64,000 bases of DNA from Chthonomonas sp. (GTDB lineage: Bacteria; Armatimonadota; Fimbriimonadia; Fimbriimonadales; Fimbriimonadaceae), in assembly GCA_016788585.1 (NCBI GenBank), contig JAEURP010000006.1:122920-186919 (forward strand). The letters run 5' to 3'. Every line of letters starts with the position of its first letter. Positions within the stretch are counted from its first letter, which is position 1. The notes beneath the pieces were generated by a model, which saw nothing but the letters and a program-made list of their open reading frames with translations, was not told the DNA's origin and did not search any database. Made by a program: the position numbers and the translations under genes. Below are positions 62,683-64,000 of the stretch, piece after piece.

Positions 62683-62704
62683 ATCTTGCGTACATCTTGC
62701 GTAC
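62683..62704. repeat. Tandem 11-nt direct repeat
   Basis: ATCTTGCGTAC occurs twice without a gap (62683-62693 and 62694-62704). Direct repeats at this distance from an attachment core are typical of arm-type integrase or excisionase sites. Confidence 0.55.
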
Positions 62705-62727
62705 GTTTTTGACTTGAGGCTGAGACC

Positions 62728-62752
62728 GGTTCACATCAACACGAGGTGAACC
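62728..62752 (+). promoter_or_regulatory. Inverted repeat covering the integrase ribosome binding site
   Basis: GGTTCAC (62728-62734) pairs with GTGAACC (62746-62752). The right arm overlaps GAGGTGA (62743-62749), the Shine-Dalgarno for the CTG at 62756. It could be an operator or sequester the ribosome site. Confidence 0.5.
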
Positions 62753-62755
62753 ACT

Positions 62756-64000
62756 CTGTCGACACAACGAACTGCCAAACGCCCACGAGCATACGGCTCA
62801 GGGCACTTTGAGAAGAGAAAGCGGAAGCTCAAGTCCGGTCGGGTTTCGACGTTCTACTTTGGGTACGTCTATTCTAAGCACCCGAAGGAGAACGGCGACA
62901 AGCGACACTTCGGCACTGGGGCGACAGCCAAGGAAGCCGAGACCGTCGCACAGGCAAAAGCTGACCAGCACGATGCGGATTGGGCGCTGAAGAAGCAGCC
63001 GGTTCGACGGGCTGACCATACGTTCCTGGAAGCTTTGAACGAGCGCCACCAGCATCCCGACCAGCCGTTCACAAGTTATAAGAAGTATCGGTCGGTCATC
63101 AAATTTGCGACCGACTTCGAGCCCGTTAAGGGCGGCAAGAAGCTCGGCGACTACCTGGTCTCTGATATCGAAATCCACCACCTTGAACCCATGTTCAGAA
63201 GCTGGTGCGCAACTCACAAGGGTCAGAGCCGCCACTTCATGCGGGACATGTTGAGCGGGCTCTTTAGAAGGCTGGTGAAACGCAAGGTGATTGACGTGAA
63301 CCCCGCCGAAGACCTTCCGAAGTTCAAGCGAAAGGCGAAGAAAGCCAACCTGAAGACAACGGACTCCGACCTTGCAGCGATGTTTGAAGCTGCCGATGTT
63401 CGTCTCAAAGCGATGCTCCTCCTCAGCCGCAGGAACTTACGAATCGGTGAGATTCTTGGGCTGACAGAGGCTTGCATAGACGGCATGAGGGTTACGGTCA
63501 GTAGGCAGGCGAACACCATCGAGCATCCGAACAAAGGTGAAGGTCAGGCGAGCCTGTGGGCGCTCACGCATCTGAAGCACAACGGGGATGAGCGAGTGAT
63601 GGTACTCGACGAATCGGAGCTTCAAGTTGTCCTGGCGTCCCTTGCACTTGCCAAGCCCGTGAGCATTTACAACACCATCACCGAGCGCTGGGAAACCCAT
63701 CGCTTCGTGATTCCGAATGCCAAGGGGGGAGACTGGCACTACAACGATTTCATTCGGGCGCTCAAGGCGCTGACCAAGAAGTGCAATGTTCAGTTCACGT
63801 CCCATGATGGTCGGCGTTTATTCGCCACAAACATCCTGGCGGAAGACCAAGTTTCCCCGGATGCGGTTCGGGTGAGTATGGGACACTCGGACATCAACGT
63901 CACCATGCTCTATGCCAAGAGCGACCGTGATTCAGAGCGAGTCGTCAATGAAGTCGCGAGCCGACAGGTCAAGACAATCTTCGGTCTTCAGCCTAGAGAA
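62756..64000 (+). CDS. int: Tyrosine recombinase (phage-type integrase), incomplete at window end
   Basis: 415 codons to the window edge with no stop. The frame opens after a stop at 62747. The only start candidate near the beginning is CTG 62756 with GAGGTGA six bases before it; the first in-frame ATG, GTG or TTG is almost a hundred codons later. Catalytic residues: Arg229 in NLRIGEILGL, His350 and Arg353 in TSHDGRRLFATN, His377 in VSMGHSDINVTM, and Tyr386 in LYAKSDRD. The N-terminal part (AYGSGHFEKRKRKLK; FYFGYVYSKHP) looks like the arm-binding domain. Integrates DNA at the adjacent tRNA-Ser. Transcribed away from the att site. Confidence 0.9.
   Translation, partial: MSTQRTAKRPRAYGSGHFEKRKRKLKSGRVSTFYFGYVYSKHPKENGDKRHFGTGATAKEAETVAQAKADQHDADWALKKQPVRRADHTFLEALNERHQHPDQPFTSYKKYRSVIKFATDFEPVKGGKKLGDYLVSDIEIHHLEPMFRSWCATHKGQSRHFMRDMLSGLFRRLVKRKVIDVNPAEDLPKFKRKAKKANLKTTDSDLAAMFEAADVRLKAMLLLSRRNLRIGEILGLTEACIDGMRVTVSRQANTIEHPNKGEGQASLWALTHLKHNGDERVMVLDESELQVVLASLALAKPVSIYNTITERWETHRFVIPNAKGGDWHYNDFIRALKALTKKCNVQFTSHDGRRLFATNILAEDQVSPDAVRVSMGHSDINVTMLYAKSDRDSERVVNEVASRQVKTIFGLQPRE

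Larger units (their letters stand above)
62607..64000 (+). mobile_element. Left end of an integrated element (integrase-carrying), open to the right
   Basis: Starts where homology to the tRNA-Ser ends. Contains two inverted repeats, a tandem 11-mer and a tyrosine recombinase reading away from the tRNA. No further gene is visible before the window ends, so the size and cargo are unknown. Confidence 0.65.

Noticed and set aside
62607..62690. A 5' half of the tRNA-Ser hidden in the sequence next to the fragment
   Set aside because: No stretch complementary to the acceptor strand CCTCTCC and no D-arm pattern is present; an intron cannot explain the missing D-arm.

Overview
The window reads as a dense chromosomal segment of a Gram-negative bacterium, most likely Armatimonadota of the Fimbriimonas kind. 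The pointers are three type IV-like prepilins that begin [16 protein letters not shown] and continue to LFPVFAQA, a futalosine-type menaquinone gene (mqnC), a Thermus-like seven-iron ferredoxin, many GTG and TTG starts, weak or absent Shine-Dalgarno sequences, and genes packed end to end. The assignment is inference from sequence character; no marker gene was compared.

Layout. 1-14133: N-terminus of an FtsK-like translocase, small unknown proteins, acetyl-CoA synthetase, a large TPR protein, P-II-like regulator, ferredoxin, PilZ protein, GbsR-like regulator, a lon/esterase pair, an ankyrin protein with a Tat signal, and mqnC. 14130-19354: three prepilin genes on the minus strand, each directly followed by a small passenger gene (one CBM9-like, two lipoproteins), with glpX between. 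19493-23438: exopolysaccharide and cell-surface group (GT2, UDP-glucose dehydrogenase, exosortase, EpsI-like). 23445-26844: tRNA-Cys, OsmC, tpiA, thioesterase, an unknown gene, tandem GNAT. 26875-32378: an ATP synthase operon with atpI-like genes, atpB, E, F, H, A and G, but no atpD or atpC. 32397-40282: recG, flavin reductase, subtilase with a dockerin-like tail, trxB, HExxH protein. 40354-46595: flagellar switch and export genes fliM, fliY, fliO, P, Q, R, flhB, then an McsB-like kinase. 46851-62543: M36-like protease, nadC, rmuC, tilS, ftsH, a YfhO-like membrane protein, two ECF sigma factors, an anti-sigma candidate, DUF4446, lepB and a Nudix hydrolase. 62546-64000: the 3' part of a tRNA-Ser(CGA) directly joined to a tyrosine-recombinase gene that runs off the window; this looks like the edge of an integrated element.

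How it fits together. Most of the window is core metabolism and envelope biology: energy (ATP synthase, menaquinone, acetate activation), protein quality control (Lon, FtsH, an McsB-like protein), motility, and secreted proteases and prepilins. The signals most worth a second look are the tRNA-Ser/integrase junction with an integrase that seems to start at CTG, two arrays of exact 7-base repeats (one pair in inverted orientation in the atp/recG divergent region), the repeated prepilin-plus-passenger arrangement, the ATP synthase operon lacking beta and epsilon, the McsB-like protein whose active-site cysteine position is serine, and promoters placed so close to start codons that leaderless mRNAs are implied.
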